Part shown: in pieces, positions 1 to 5,097 of the stretch
Layout: each line of letters starts with the position of its first letter
Position numbering within the stretch: position 1 is the first letter of the stretch
Assembly (NCBI GenBank): GCA_009889585.1
Contig: WUQV01000222.1
Span: 1 to 7,194, forward strand
Source of the DNA: Candidatus Bathyarchaeota archaeon
GTDB lineage: Archaea > Thermoproteota > Bathyarchaeia > Bathyarchaeales > WUQV01
DNA length: 7,194 bases
Direction of reading: 5' to 3'
Notes under the pieces: generated by a model
Database searches by the model: none
What the model saw: only the letters and a program-made list of their open reading frames with translations
What the model was told of the DNA's origin: nothing
Made by a program: the position numbers and the translations under genes

Positions 1-54
1 GCCGTCATCATCGGGCTCTTAATCGCGACTGCCGTTAAGGTCTTCACCTTTTAA
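1..54 (+). CDS. 3' end of an upstream gene, probably membrane protein tail
   Basis: Frame 1 is open from the first base and ends at a TAA at 52-54. It encodes 17 residues, AVIIGLLIATAVKVFTF, which are almost entirely hydrophobic and could be the last transmembrane helix of a membrane protein. Too little is present to name a family. It is not the end of pyrB, which in many organisms directly precedes pyrI, because the ATCase catalytic chain does not end in a hydrophobic helix. The call rests only on an open frame, a stop and hydrophobicity, so it is tentative. Confidence 0.45.
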   Translation, partial: AVIIGLLIATAVKVFTF

Positions 55-75
55 GATCAGCTTAATTTTCCTGTG

Positions 76-132
76 CTTAAGTTGTAGAGCGAAACGTAGG
101 TGTAAAGCTAACGTTTCACTCTATAACTTAAG
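76..132. repeat. Long imperfect inverted repeat (21-bp stem, 15-base loop)
   Basis: The arm at 76-96 (starts CTTAAGTTG, ends GAAACG) is the near-perfect reverse complement of 112-132 (starts CGTTTC, ends CTTAAG). Of 21 positions 19 are Watson-Crick pairs, one is a G-T wobble (84 with 124) and one is a C-A mismatch (90 with 118). The loop is 97-111. It begins 22 bases after the stop of the upstream gene and ends 216 bases before pyrI. A folded 3' end of the upstream transcript, a dyad binding site or a small mobile remnant are all possible. No T-run follows immediately. Confidence 0.8.
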
Positions 133-205
133 GTTGGCTAAAATCGGATGTACTAACGCAATTGTTTAACGTAAGAATTTACAAAGGGACGAATGATCAG
201 CTGAT

Positions 206-328
206 ATGCCATTAAGCCTAAGCAGCGCCCTTCGAGATCTCAAGCTTCTGAAACGAGGCCGACGGCTAATGGGTGTCGGAGCTAAACGATTTATTAAGGC
301 CGGCGCCGATAGAGCTTTAAACTGCTAA
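206..328 (+). CDS. Possible 40-residue basic small ORF
   Basis: An ATG at 206 opens a 40-codon frame ending at TAA 326-328. The product begins MPLSLSSALRDLKLLKRGRR, is rich in Arg and Lys and ends in a Cys. It lies between the inverted repeat and the pyrI start and overlaps the presumed pyrI TATA box at its 3' end. There is no clear Shine-Dalgarno, and an in-frame TGA lies just upstream, so the ORF cannot extend. I recognise no family. Codons such as CGA, CGG and GCC resemble those of the neighbouring genes, but an ORF of this size can arise by chance. Confidence 0.3.
   Translation: MPLSLSSALRDLKLLKRGRRLMGVGAKRFIKAGADRALNC
315..322 (+). promoter_or_regulatory. Probable TATA box of pyrI
   Basis: CTTTAAAC has the form of an archaeal TATA box. 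Its centre (about 318) is 31 bases before the GTG at 349, so transcription would begin close to the start codon. The bases before the GTG contain no Shine-Dalgarno, which fits a leaderless or nearly leaderless mRNA. Confidence 0.5.
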
Positions 329-348
329 GGCAGCCCTAGGCGTTTGAC

Positions 349-834
349 GTGGCTCGCAAGACGTTACGCGTCTCGAAGATCAAAGAAGGAACGGTCATAG
401 ACCATGTGACGAGCGGCTACGCCTTAGACGTCCTCAAGATCCTAGGGATAGCCGGAAGGTGGGATGGCGTCGTGACGATAGCTATGAACGTCCCGAGCCA
501 AAAGCTTGGGAGGAAGGACATAGTTAAGGTTGAAGGACGGGAGTTAAGCGCTGAAGAGGTTAACAAGATAGCCTTAATAGCACCTAGCGCCACGATAAAC
601 ATCATCAGAGGCTATAAGGTCGTCAATAAACAACGCGTTCAAATACCGGCGGTCATCAAAGGCACTATTAAATGCGCCAACCCAGCTTGTATATCGAATA
701 GCAACGAGCCCGTTCAACCGACGTTTTACGTTAAGTGTCGAGAGCCATTGATCCTAGAGTGCCACTACTGCGGCCGCTTGATGGAGAAATCAGACGTGCT
801 CGAACAGTTCTTAGCTAAGGCTAGCTCCGCTTAA
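349..834 (+). CDS. pyrI: Aspartate carbamoyltransferase regulatory chain PyrI
   Basis: PyrI is the allosteric subunit of aspartate transcarbamoylase, the committed step of pyrimidine synthesis. It binds CTP (inhibitor) or ATP (activator) and contacts the PyrB catalytic chain through a zinc domain. The 161 residues match the usual length. The N-terminal nucleotide domain opens with LRVSKIKEGTVIDHV. Asp18-His19, Lys60, Asn84, Tyr89 and Lys94 agree, at the same or adjacent numbers, with the effector-site residues known from E. coli PyrI, so nucleotide control is probably kept. The C-terminal zinc domain has Cys109, Cys114, Cys138 and Cys141, the four expected ligands; Cys130 is extra. Translation starts at GTG, just downstream of a TATA-like box. 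pyrB is not immediately upstream, so pyrI appears to have its own promoter, and the catalytic gene must lie elsewhere or further upstream. Confidence 0.97.
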   Translation: MARKTLRVSKIKEGTVIDHVTSGYALDVLKILGIAGRWDGVVTIAMNVPSQKLGRKDIVKVEGRELSAEEVNKIALIAPSATINIIRGYKVVNKQRVQIPAVIKGTIKCANPACISNSNEPVQPTFYVKCREPLILECHYCGRLMEKSDVLEQFLAKASSA

Positions 835-837
835 CTT

Positions 838-1005
838 ATGACTCTGCCGCATTACGTTGTCGCTTCTGAGGATGGCGAGCTCGTAGTTGTTAAAGCCAGC
901 ATTAAACCGGATGAAAAAGTCGATCAAGCTCCGAGGTTCTTGACGCCGAAGACGAAGGGAGGGACGGTCAAACGCTATCCAGAATACTTAAGCTTAAGAT
1001 TGTAA
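838..1005 (+). CDS. Unrecognised 55-residue protein downstream of pyrI
   Basis: An ATG three bases after the pyrI stop opens a 55-codon frame that ends at TAA 1003-1005. The product starts MTLPHYVVASEDGELVVVKA and continues with a Lys- and Pro-rich middle (PRFLTPKTKGG) and the end YPEYLSLRL. The first part looks like two beta strands joined by an acidic turn (ASEDGE). Codon choice matches pyrI, and the short gap suggests cotranscription. It runs tail-to-tail with nac and overlaps its last 12 bases. No Shine-Dalgarno is visible. I cannot name a family; a small nucleic-acid-binding or ribosome-associated protein would fit its size and charge, but that is a guess. Confidence 0.55.
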   Translation: MTLPHYVVASEDGELVVVKASIKPDEKVDQAPRFLTPKTKGGTVKRYPEYLSLRL

Positions 1006-1344
1006 CAATAGAATCGCTCTCGCCAAGTCCCCTTGCGTCTCCTCTAACGCTCTCCTAGCCTCCTCAAGGCTCTTACCCGTTTGCTCGGCCACTAAGCGTA
1101 CGTCTTCGTCTGAAATGGAGATCCTTCCGACCTCTCTAACGACCTCTCGCTCGATTACCCTTTCGCCTGTCACTTGGAAGATCTTTTGCCCTCCGAGGTG
1201 AAGGATCGTTACCTCAGGGTTTTCGATAACGACCTCCTTCGTGCTCGTTCGGAAGATGACCTCGCGTACGTCCGATAGAGGCGATACGCTCACCCCCATG
1301 CGTTGCATTAATCGCTTCGCTTCACGAGGGCTGATCTTGCGCAA
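994..1344 (-). CDS. nac: Archaeal nascent polypeptide-associated complex protein (aNAC)
   Basis: NAC is a ribosome-associated chaperone that contacts nascent chains at the tunnel exit; the archaeal form is a homodimer. The 116 residues have the full family layout. A basic, Met-rich start (SPREAKRLMQRMGV) is followed by the NAC beta-barrel at about 25-75, with its hallmark run VVIENPEVTILHLGGQKIFQ, and by a C-terminal UBA three-helix domain at about 78-115 (ISDEDVRLVAEQTGKSLEEA). The start is TTG at 1344; an in-frame TAG lies two codons upstream and the next ATG (codon 13) would cut into the conserved start. A GGAG touches the TTG directly, too close for normal Shine-Dalgarno use, whereas a TATA-like box about 27 bases upstream suggests a leaderless mRNA. 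It follows the PUA gene by 50 bases on the same strand. Confidence 0.96.
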   Translation of the reverse strand: MRKISPREAKRLMQRMGVSVSPLSDVREVIFRTSTKEVVIENPEVTILHLGGQKIFQVTGERVIEREVVREVGRISISDEDVRLVAEQTGKSLEEARRALEETQGDLARAILLLQS

Positions 1345-1366
1345 CTCCTATCACGCAAGCTCAATT

Positions 1367-1376
1367 GATTTTAAGG
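1367..1376 (-). promoter_or_regulatory. Probable TATA box of nac
   Basis: On the minus strand the bases read CCTTAAAATC. The centre (about 1371) is 27 bases from the TTG start at 1344, the expected archaeal TATA-to-start distance for a transcript beginning at or next to the start codon. This would allow nac to be transcribed independently of the PUA gene. Confidence 0.45.
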
Positions 1377-1394
1377 CTTCCCCCTTCTTTAGCT

Positions 1395-1868
1395 CTACCC
1401 TCGCCCCCTTCTAACTCGAACGGCAACGCCTCGCTTAAAGGCCTTCATCTCCTCCCCGGTGAGCATAGCCCGCCCGACGGCTAAGACCTCGCCTCTTCCG
1501 TTTAAGACGATGACCTCCTCGCCAGGCCTTATCCCTTCGTCAGCGTCCTCAACGTGTTTAGAGAAGACGTCCCTCCCTCGGGCGACGAAAGGTATTGCCT
1601 CCTCCGATACCCTCACCCACGAGCGAAGGGGATTGACGCCTTTTACGAAGTGTTTAGCGCCGGCCATCGTTAACGAGAGGAAGCCGTCCTTAGGCTTAAG
1701 CGTCGCTAGGAGCTCTTCACCTAAGTAAACGTGTCGAATCCTTCCAGTGGCCTTCGAGTACGTTATTTTTACGCCGTCTGGGAAGAGGATGATGCCTGCG
1801 GTCCTGCCGAATTGATAATCGGCTATGCTTCGGAGCTTTTGAAGAGCGGCGCGTTCGTCCCTTTCCAT
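1395..1868 (-). CDS. Stand-alone PUA-domain protein like the C-terminus of archaeosine tRNA-guanine transglycosylase
   Basis: The 157-residue product resembles the C-terminal C2-PUA part of archaeosine tRNA-guanine transglycosylase (ArcTGT), without the catalytic barrel. Residues 10-80 match the C2-like domain (RSIADYQFGRTAGIILFPDG, TGRIRHVYLGEELLATL, DGFLSLTMAGAKHF). Residues 83-154 form the RNA-binding PUA domain (VSEEAIPFVARGRDVFSKHV, ADEGIRPGEEVIVLN, EVLAVGRAMLTGEEMKAFKR). PUA domains in this family hold the tRNA acceptor end. It may be the small subunit of a split transglycosylase or another tRNA-binding factor; the window has no catalytic partner. The ATG at 1868 sits about 35 bases from a TATA-like box. 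It lies upstream of nac on the same strand and is divergent from mbf1 across 161 bases. The family assignment is firm, the exact role is not. Confidence 0.92.
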   Translation of the reverse strand: MERDERAALQKLRSIADYQFGRTAGIILFPDGVKITYSKATGRIRHVYLGEELLATLKPKDGFLSLTMAGAKHFVKGVNPLRSWVRVSEEAIPFVARGRDVFSKHVEDADEGIRPGEEVIVLNGRGEVLAVGRAMLTGEEMKAFKRGVAVRVRRGRG

Positions 1869-1898
1869 TTAAATCGTTTTAAAAAGACGCGCCTATTG

Positions 1899-1907
1899 AT
1901 ATTTTTA
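1899..1907 (-). promoter_or_regulatory. Possible TATA box of the PUA gene
   Basis: The minus strand reads GTAAAAATATC around this position, an AT-rich element about 35 bases before the ATG at 1868. A second AT-rich run (TTTTTAAAA, about 1873-1881) lies nearer the ATG but would place the transcript start inside the gene. Confidence 0.35.
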
Positions 1908-2003
1908 CGCTCGTCTTCTCGCTAATGCCTTATCGATCGGTTGCGTAGCGTTTTTAAGGGGGGAGAAGTTAAAGGTAGGGAATGGTTTATTCGCTTGAAG
2001 GCT

Positions 2004-2012
2004 CATTAAATT
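2004..2012 (+). promoter_or_regulatory. Possible TATA box of mbf1
   Basis: The bases CATTAAATT lie about 22 bases before the ATG at 2030. GAAGG directly abuts the ATG and is too close to serve as a normal Shine-Dalgarno. A second candidate, GGTTTATT (1984-1991), is about 42 bases upstream and would give a leader of roughly 15 bases. Confidence 0.35.
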
Positions 2013-2029
2013 AGCTACGTGAACGAAGG

Positions 2030-2524
2030 ATGAGTCGAGAAAAGCCTATCGTAAAAATACGAGGAGCCGCTATCGACGTGCTAAAGGCAGGTTACGAATG
2101 CGACGTTAAGCTCGAGAGGCCTCAAGTTAAAGGGAGGCGCGAGCTCCTTAGGGAAAAGGTTAAGGCCGCTAAACGTCCTAAGGCTTCGACGAAGGAATCC
2201 CTTAAGCTTGAGCCATCGATCGAGCTCGTGGAGGGTTATGGGTCGAAGGTGCGACAGGCGAGGGAGCGACTTGGGTTAAGCCATGAGGAGTTAGGTCGAA
2301 GGATAGGGGAGAAAGCCTCGGTCCTCAAGAGGGTGGAGGCCGAGAGGCTGGTGCCAGATCAAGGATTGACGGTGAAGCTTGAACATGTTTTACGAATTAA
2401 GCTTCTCGTGCCGATATCTGAGCCGAAGGTTCAATTAACGTCCATGCATCAACCTCGTAAAGCTACATTAGGTGAAGTCGCTTTAATTAACTCAAGAGAG
2501 GCTAAGGACAAGGGTGAAATTTAG
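2030..2524 (+). CDS. mbf1: Archaeal MBF1-like transcription factor lacking its zinc ribbon
   Basis: Archaeal MBF1 normally has an N-terminal zinc ribbon, a linker and an Xre-type helix-turn-helix, and is linked to transcription and ribosome function. In this 164-residue protein the helix-turn-helix is intact at about 69-127: YGSKVRQARERLGLSHEELG, then KASVLKRVEAERLVPD and LEHVLRIKLLVP. A short conserved tail (ATLGEVALI, about 145-153) follows. The linker at 26-66 is very basic. The N-terminus is unusual. KPIVKIRGAAIDV looks like the strand between the two cysteine pairs, but the first pair is absent, and at the second the sequence is VLKAGYEC where VCxxC is usual; the only Cys is residue 24. 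An in-frame TAG lies six codons upstream of the ATG, so no extension restores the ribbon. It is divergent from the PUA gene and 81 bases upstream of hflX. Confidence 0.92.
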   Translation: MSREKPIVKIRGAAIDVLKAGYECDVKLERPQVKGRRELLREKVKAAKRPKASTKESLKLEPSIELVEGYGSKVRQARERLGLSHEELGRRIGEKASVLKRVEAERLVPDQGLTVKLEHVLRIKLLVPISEPKVQLTSMHQPRKATLGEVALINSREAKDKGEI

Positions 2525-2594
2525 AAGTGACAGGTGAAGCTAATATTATGATTATTAGGAAGAGATGTTCAAGATTCTTATCCTTCTTATCATA

Positions 2595-2598
2595 GGAG
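2595..2598 (+). promoter_or_regulatory. Shine-Dalgarno of hflX
   Basis: GGAG ends seven bases before the GTG at 2606. It decides the start: an ATG at 2599 is in another frame, and the ATG at 2604 runs straight into TGA. Confidence 0.6.
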
Positions 2599-2605
2599 AT
2601 GTTAT

Positions 2606-3883
2606 GTGAGAGCTATAGTAGTTCAACGGCGGCTGTCGAATGAGCGTTCGAATCTCGATGAGCTTCAAAGCTTAGCGGAGTCGGCTGATTACGTAGTCGT
2701 CGAAAGGGTTGAACAAATTCGCAAGCCGGATCCAGCGTATCAAATCGGTAGAGGGAAGGTGAAGGAGCTCGTTAAGCTCGTTAAGGATGCTAACGTTGAT
2801 AAGATAATTTTTGACAATCAGTTAAGGCCAGTTCAAGCGTATAATTTAGCTAAGGAGGCTGGTGTGGAGGTTATTGATAGATTTCAATTAATACTGGAGA
2901 TATTCTCTAAAAGGGCTTCAACAACTGAGGCTAAGCTACAAGTGCAATTGGCTAAGCTTCAATATGAATTAGCATATTCTAAGGAAAAGGTTCGATTGGC
3001 GAAGATGGGAGAGCAACCTGGATTCATGGGCTTAGGTTCGTATGAAGCAGATGTTTATTATGAAACAATAAAGCGTCAAGTAGACTCCATAAAGAGGAAG
3101 TTAAGTAAGGCTAGAGGGAGAAGGCTTTTGTATAGGTCGAGGAGAGGTGAATTAGGGTTTCCATCGATCTCCTTAGCTGGTTATACGAACGCTGGGAAGA
3201 GCGCGTTATTTAACGCCCTTACGAACGAAGACGTACCCGTAAGCGCGATGTTGTTCACAACGCTTTCAACGACTATAAGGCTCTTGGACCTCTTTGGTAG
3301 AAAGGCGTTGTTAATCGACACCGTTGGCTTCATCGATAGGTTGCCTATAACCTTAATCGAAGCCTTTCGTTCTACGTTAGAGGAAACGGCCTTATCGGAT
3401 TTAATACTTCTCGTCGTAGACATTAGCGAGCCGATGATTGAGGTGAAGCGAAAGCTATCGTGTTGCTTCAAAACGCTTCGTAAAATTGAAGCATCCGAAG
3501 TGCCAGTCGTTACGGCGTTGAATAAGATCGACTTGATTTCAAACGATGAAGCTGATCGAAGGGTGGAGGTCTTGAAGGATTTAACGCCGAACCCCGTCTT
3601 AGTATCAGCTCTTCATAAGATGAACTTAGAGCTATTAAGGAACGAGCTAAGGGATCAGCTAAAGGGTTACGTTCAAGCCTCATTTTACATTCCGGCGAAC
3701 GAAGAATCGATATCGTTCATCTCATGGCTATTCGATCGTTCGAACGTCCAATCCGTGAGCTACGAAGGCGATAAGGTAGCCGTTACGTTCGAGGCCATGC
3801 CGCCCTTCGTCGACGTCGTTCGAATGCGAGTGAAGACTTTAAACGGCAAGTTTTCAACAGGCCTTGCTAAAGGTTATGATTAA
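2606..3883 (+). CDS. hflX: GTPase HflX
   Basis: HflX is a ribosome-associated GTPase; bacterial forms split stalled or stressed 70S ribosomes, and the archaeal form binds the large subunit. The 425 residues have the family layout. The N-terminal HflX domain spans about 1-100, with the YQIGRGK segment at 45-51 and DNQLRPVQAYNLAK at 70-83. A helical linker follows (about 101-180, including ASTTEAKLQVQLAKLQYELA and PGFMGLGSYEAD). The G domain has G1 GYTNAGKS (192-199), G2 around TTLSTT (218-223), G3 DTVG (238-241), G4 NKID (306-309) and G5 SAL (334-336). The C-terminal domain is about 355-425. All nucleotide-binding motifs are present. GTG is the start, with a Shine-Dalgarno. It lies 11 bases upstream of tfe. 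Base use is uneven: CpG is scarce at about 2800-3130 and abundant from about 3180. Confidence 0.97.
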   Translation: MRAIVVQRRLSNERSNLDELQSLAESADYVVVERVEQIRKPDPAYQIGRGKVKELVKLVKDANVDKIIFDNQLRPVQAYNLAKEAGVEVIDRFQLILEIFSKRASTTEAKLQVQLAKLQYELAYSKEKVRLAKMGEQPGFMGLGSYEADVYYETIKRQVDSIKRKLSKARGRRLLYRSRRGELGFPSISLAGYTNAGKSALFNALTNEDVPVSAMLFTTLSTTIRLLDLFGRKALLIDTVGFIDRLPITLIEAFRSTLEETALSDLILLVVDISEPMIEVKRKLSCCFKTLRKIEASEVPVVTALNKIDLISNDEADRRVEVLKDLTPNPVLVSALHKMNLELLRNELRDQLKGYVQASFYIPANEESISFISWLFDRSNVQSVSYEGDKVAVTFEAMPPFVDVVRMRVKTLNGKFSTGLAKGYD

Positions 3884-3894
3884 AGCCTTACCAT

Positions 3895-4431
3895 ATGAAG
3901 GAGGTTGATTCAATATTGCAAATGTTATTTGTTGATGATATAACTTTGATTAAGGTCGTTGAAGCTTTATGTGGAGGGGATGCTGTCAAGATAATTGAGG
4001 CATTAAAGGAATCGAAAGAGCTTACTGATGAAGAAATTGTGAATAAAACTGGAATTGATTTAAACTCCGTTAGGAGGATTTTATATAAACTCTATAGTCG
4101 TTCATTAGTTGCTGTACGAAAATCTCGTGATGAGCAAACTGGTTGGCGTATTTATCATTGGAGGCTTCAATTAGATCAATTTGAGGGTTTTATCTTAAGT
4201 CAAAAGCGTCGAGTGCTTGAGAGATTGCAAATGAGATTAGATTATGAAAAAAGTCATGAGTTTTATCATTGTTCTACACCTGGTTGTAGAAAAGTAATAT
4301 TTGAAGAAGCTGTAGAATTAGCATTTAAGTGCCCTATTTGTAATAAGTTATTAATGATTTATGATAATAAAAAAATCGTGGATTTCCTAAGTAGGAAAGT
4401 TGAAAGGTTGAGGAAGGAGTTAAGTGGATAG
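3895..4431 (+). CDS. tfe: Transcription factor E, alpha subunit (TFE/TFIIE-alpha)
   Basis: TFE helps RNA polymerase, TBP and TFB melt promoter DNA and stabilises the open complex; it is the archaeal counterpart of TFIIE-alpha. The 178 residues contain an N-terminal winged helix (about 15-95: GGDAVKIIEALKES, LTDEEIVNKTGIDLNSVRRI, GWRIYHWRL), a linker helix (about 96-120) and a zinc ribbon with Cys126, Cys131, Cys146 and Cys149 (HCSTPGC and CPIC). The C-terminal helix is basic. The start is uncertain. The ATG at 3895 has no Shine-Dalgarno before it and lies over a GGAGG; TTG 3916 or ATG 3922, both in frame, would give a length before the GGDAV motif closer to known TFEs. It sits between hflX (11-base gap) and the HD gene (8-base overlap), probably one operon. 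The gene is AT-rich and poor in CpG compared with its neighbours. Confidence 0.96.
   Translation: MKEVDSILQMLFVDDITLIKVVEALCGGDAVKIIEALKESKELTDEEIVNKTGIDLNSVRRILYKLYSRSLVAVRKSRDEQTGWRIYHWRLQLDQFEGFILSQKRRVLERLQMRLDYEKSHEFYHCSTPGCRKVIFEEAVELAFKCPICNKLLMIYDNKKIVDFLSRKVERLRKELSG
3900..3904 (+). promoter_or_regulatory. Possible internal Shine-Dalgarno bearing on the tfe start
   Basis: GGAGG (within AAGGAGGT, 3898-3905) lies inside the longest tfe frame. It would serve TTG 3916 (11-base gap) or, less well, ATG 3922 (17-base gap), and cannot serve ATG 3895. It may also simply be the codons for Lys-Glu-Val. Confidence 0.35.
4416..4419 (+). promoter_or_regulatory. Shine-Dalgarno of the HD-domain gene
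   Basis: GGAG, within the purine run AGGAAGGAG (4411-4419), lies four bases before the GTG at 4424 and inside the 3' end of tfe. It supports translational coupling of the two genes. Confidence 0.5.
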
Positions 4432-4969
4432 GCGATTTCCTCATAAAGAGGAGGCCTTAAAGATTCTTCATGAAAGTGGATGTACGAAGGATGTAATAAG
4501 ACATTGTATAACCGTATCGAAATTAGCGGTTGAAATAGCGAAGGCTATTAGAGAAAGAGGCGTGAACGTCAACGTAGAGCTCGTCGAAGTTGGAGCGCTT
4601 CTTCACGACGTGGGGCGATCGAGGACTCATAGCATTCGTCATGCAATCGTTGGAGCCGAACTTGCTAAGTCATACGGGCTTTCTAATTCAATCGTGAGCA
4701 TAATCGAACGACACATGGGCGGAGGATTCACAGCTGAAGAAGCGAAGAAGCTCGGCTTGCCTTCGAAGAGCTACTTGCCTGAGGCCCTTGAAGAGAAAAT
4801 CGTCTGTTACGCTGATAAACTCGTAAAAGGAGTTAAAGTAATTCCTTTCGAAAGAGCCCTTGAGGAGTTTAACCGTAAGCTAGGCGATGATCATCCAGCT
4901 ACCCTTAGGGTGAAGGCATTACATGAGGAGATCTTGTCCTTAATGAGGAGGAGTTACGAAGTCGCTTAA
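4424..4969 (+). CDS. Archaeal HD-domain protein, probable metal-dependent phosphohydrolase
   Basis: The HD superfamily hydrolyses phosphate esters, often of nucleotides, with one or two metal ions. The 181 residues match a small archaeal single-domain HD family. The metal-site pattern is present: His27 (RHCITVSKLAVEIA), the His61-Asp62 doublet (GALLHDVGRSRTHSIRHAIV), His97 (IERHMGGG) and a late Asp131 in CYADKLVKG. His69 and His73 add the run of histidines usual after the HD pair. The C-terminal helices end in LMRRSYEVA. The substrate cannot be read from sequence. It starts at GTG, overlapping the end of tfe by 8 bases with a Shine-Dalgarno inside tfe, so the two are probably translationally coupled. 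The first 130 bases or so are CpG-poor like tfe; the rest is CpG-rich. No clear terminator follows. Confidence 0.92.
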   Translation: MDRRFPHKEEALKILHESGCTKDVIRHCITVSKLAVEIAKAIRERGVNVNVELVEVGALLHDVGRSRTHSIRHAIVGAELAKSYGLSNSIVSIIERHMGGGFTAEEAKKLGLPSKSYLPEALEEKIVCYADKLVKGVKVIPFERALEEFNRKLGDDHPATLRVKALHEEILSLMRRSYEVA

Positions 4970-5097
4970 AAAGTCTCTTTAGTACATTCCTTTGTGCATG
5001 TTGTTTTAAGCATGAGACGGCGTTACGAAAGATCAATTCGAATTGAGTTGGAAAGGGAGCGTTAAAATGTAAATATAGCGATAATTTCAACGTTGTG
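4970..5097. other. Gap after the HD gene; short plus-strand open stretches only
   Basis: I see no convincing gene here. The HD frame continues past its stop for 34 codons without another stop, containing MRRRYERSIRIELERER and ending at TAA 5071-5073. A different plus frame is open from 5047 to TGA 5155-5157 (contains KYSDNFNVVLEHISKRDSDI), overlapping the minus-strand HepT remnant. These could be pieces of one decayed short gene, but each piece is short enough to be chance. T-rich runs at about 4974-4980 and 5001-5007 might end the upstream transcript. Confidence 0.3.

Noticed and set aside
417..605. 62-codon minus-strand frame inside pyrI
   Set aside because: Complete overlap with a strongly supported gene, and no family resemblance.
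1459..1925. Two plus-strand frames (1459-1728 and 1731-1925) over the PUA gene
   Set aside because: Antisense shadows of a confidently identified protein; low-complexity Ser/Pro/Thr composition.
3181..3471. 96-codon minus-strand frame inside the hflX G domain
   Set aside because: Antisense to the GTPase motifs; no independent support.
4905..5090. 61-codon minus-strand frame spanning the HD gene end
   Set aside because: Overlaps the C-terminus of the HD gene, and its composition does not look like a protein family.
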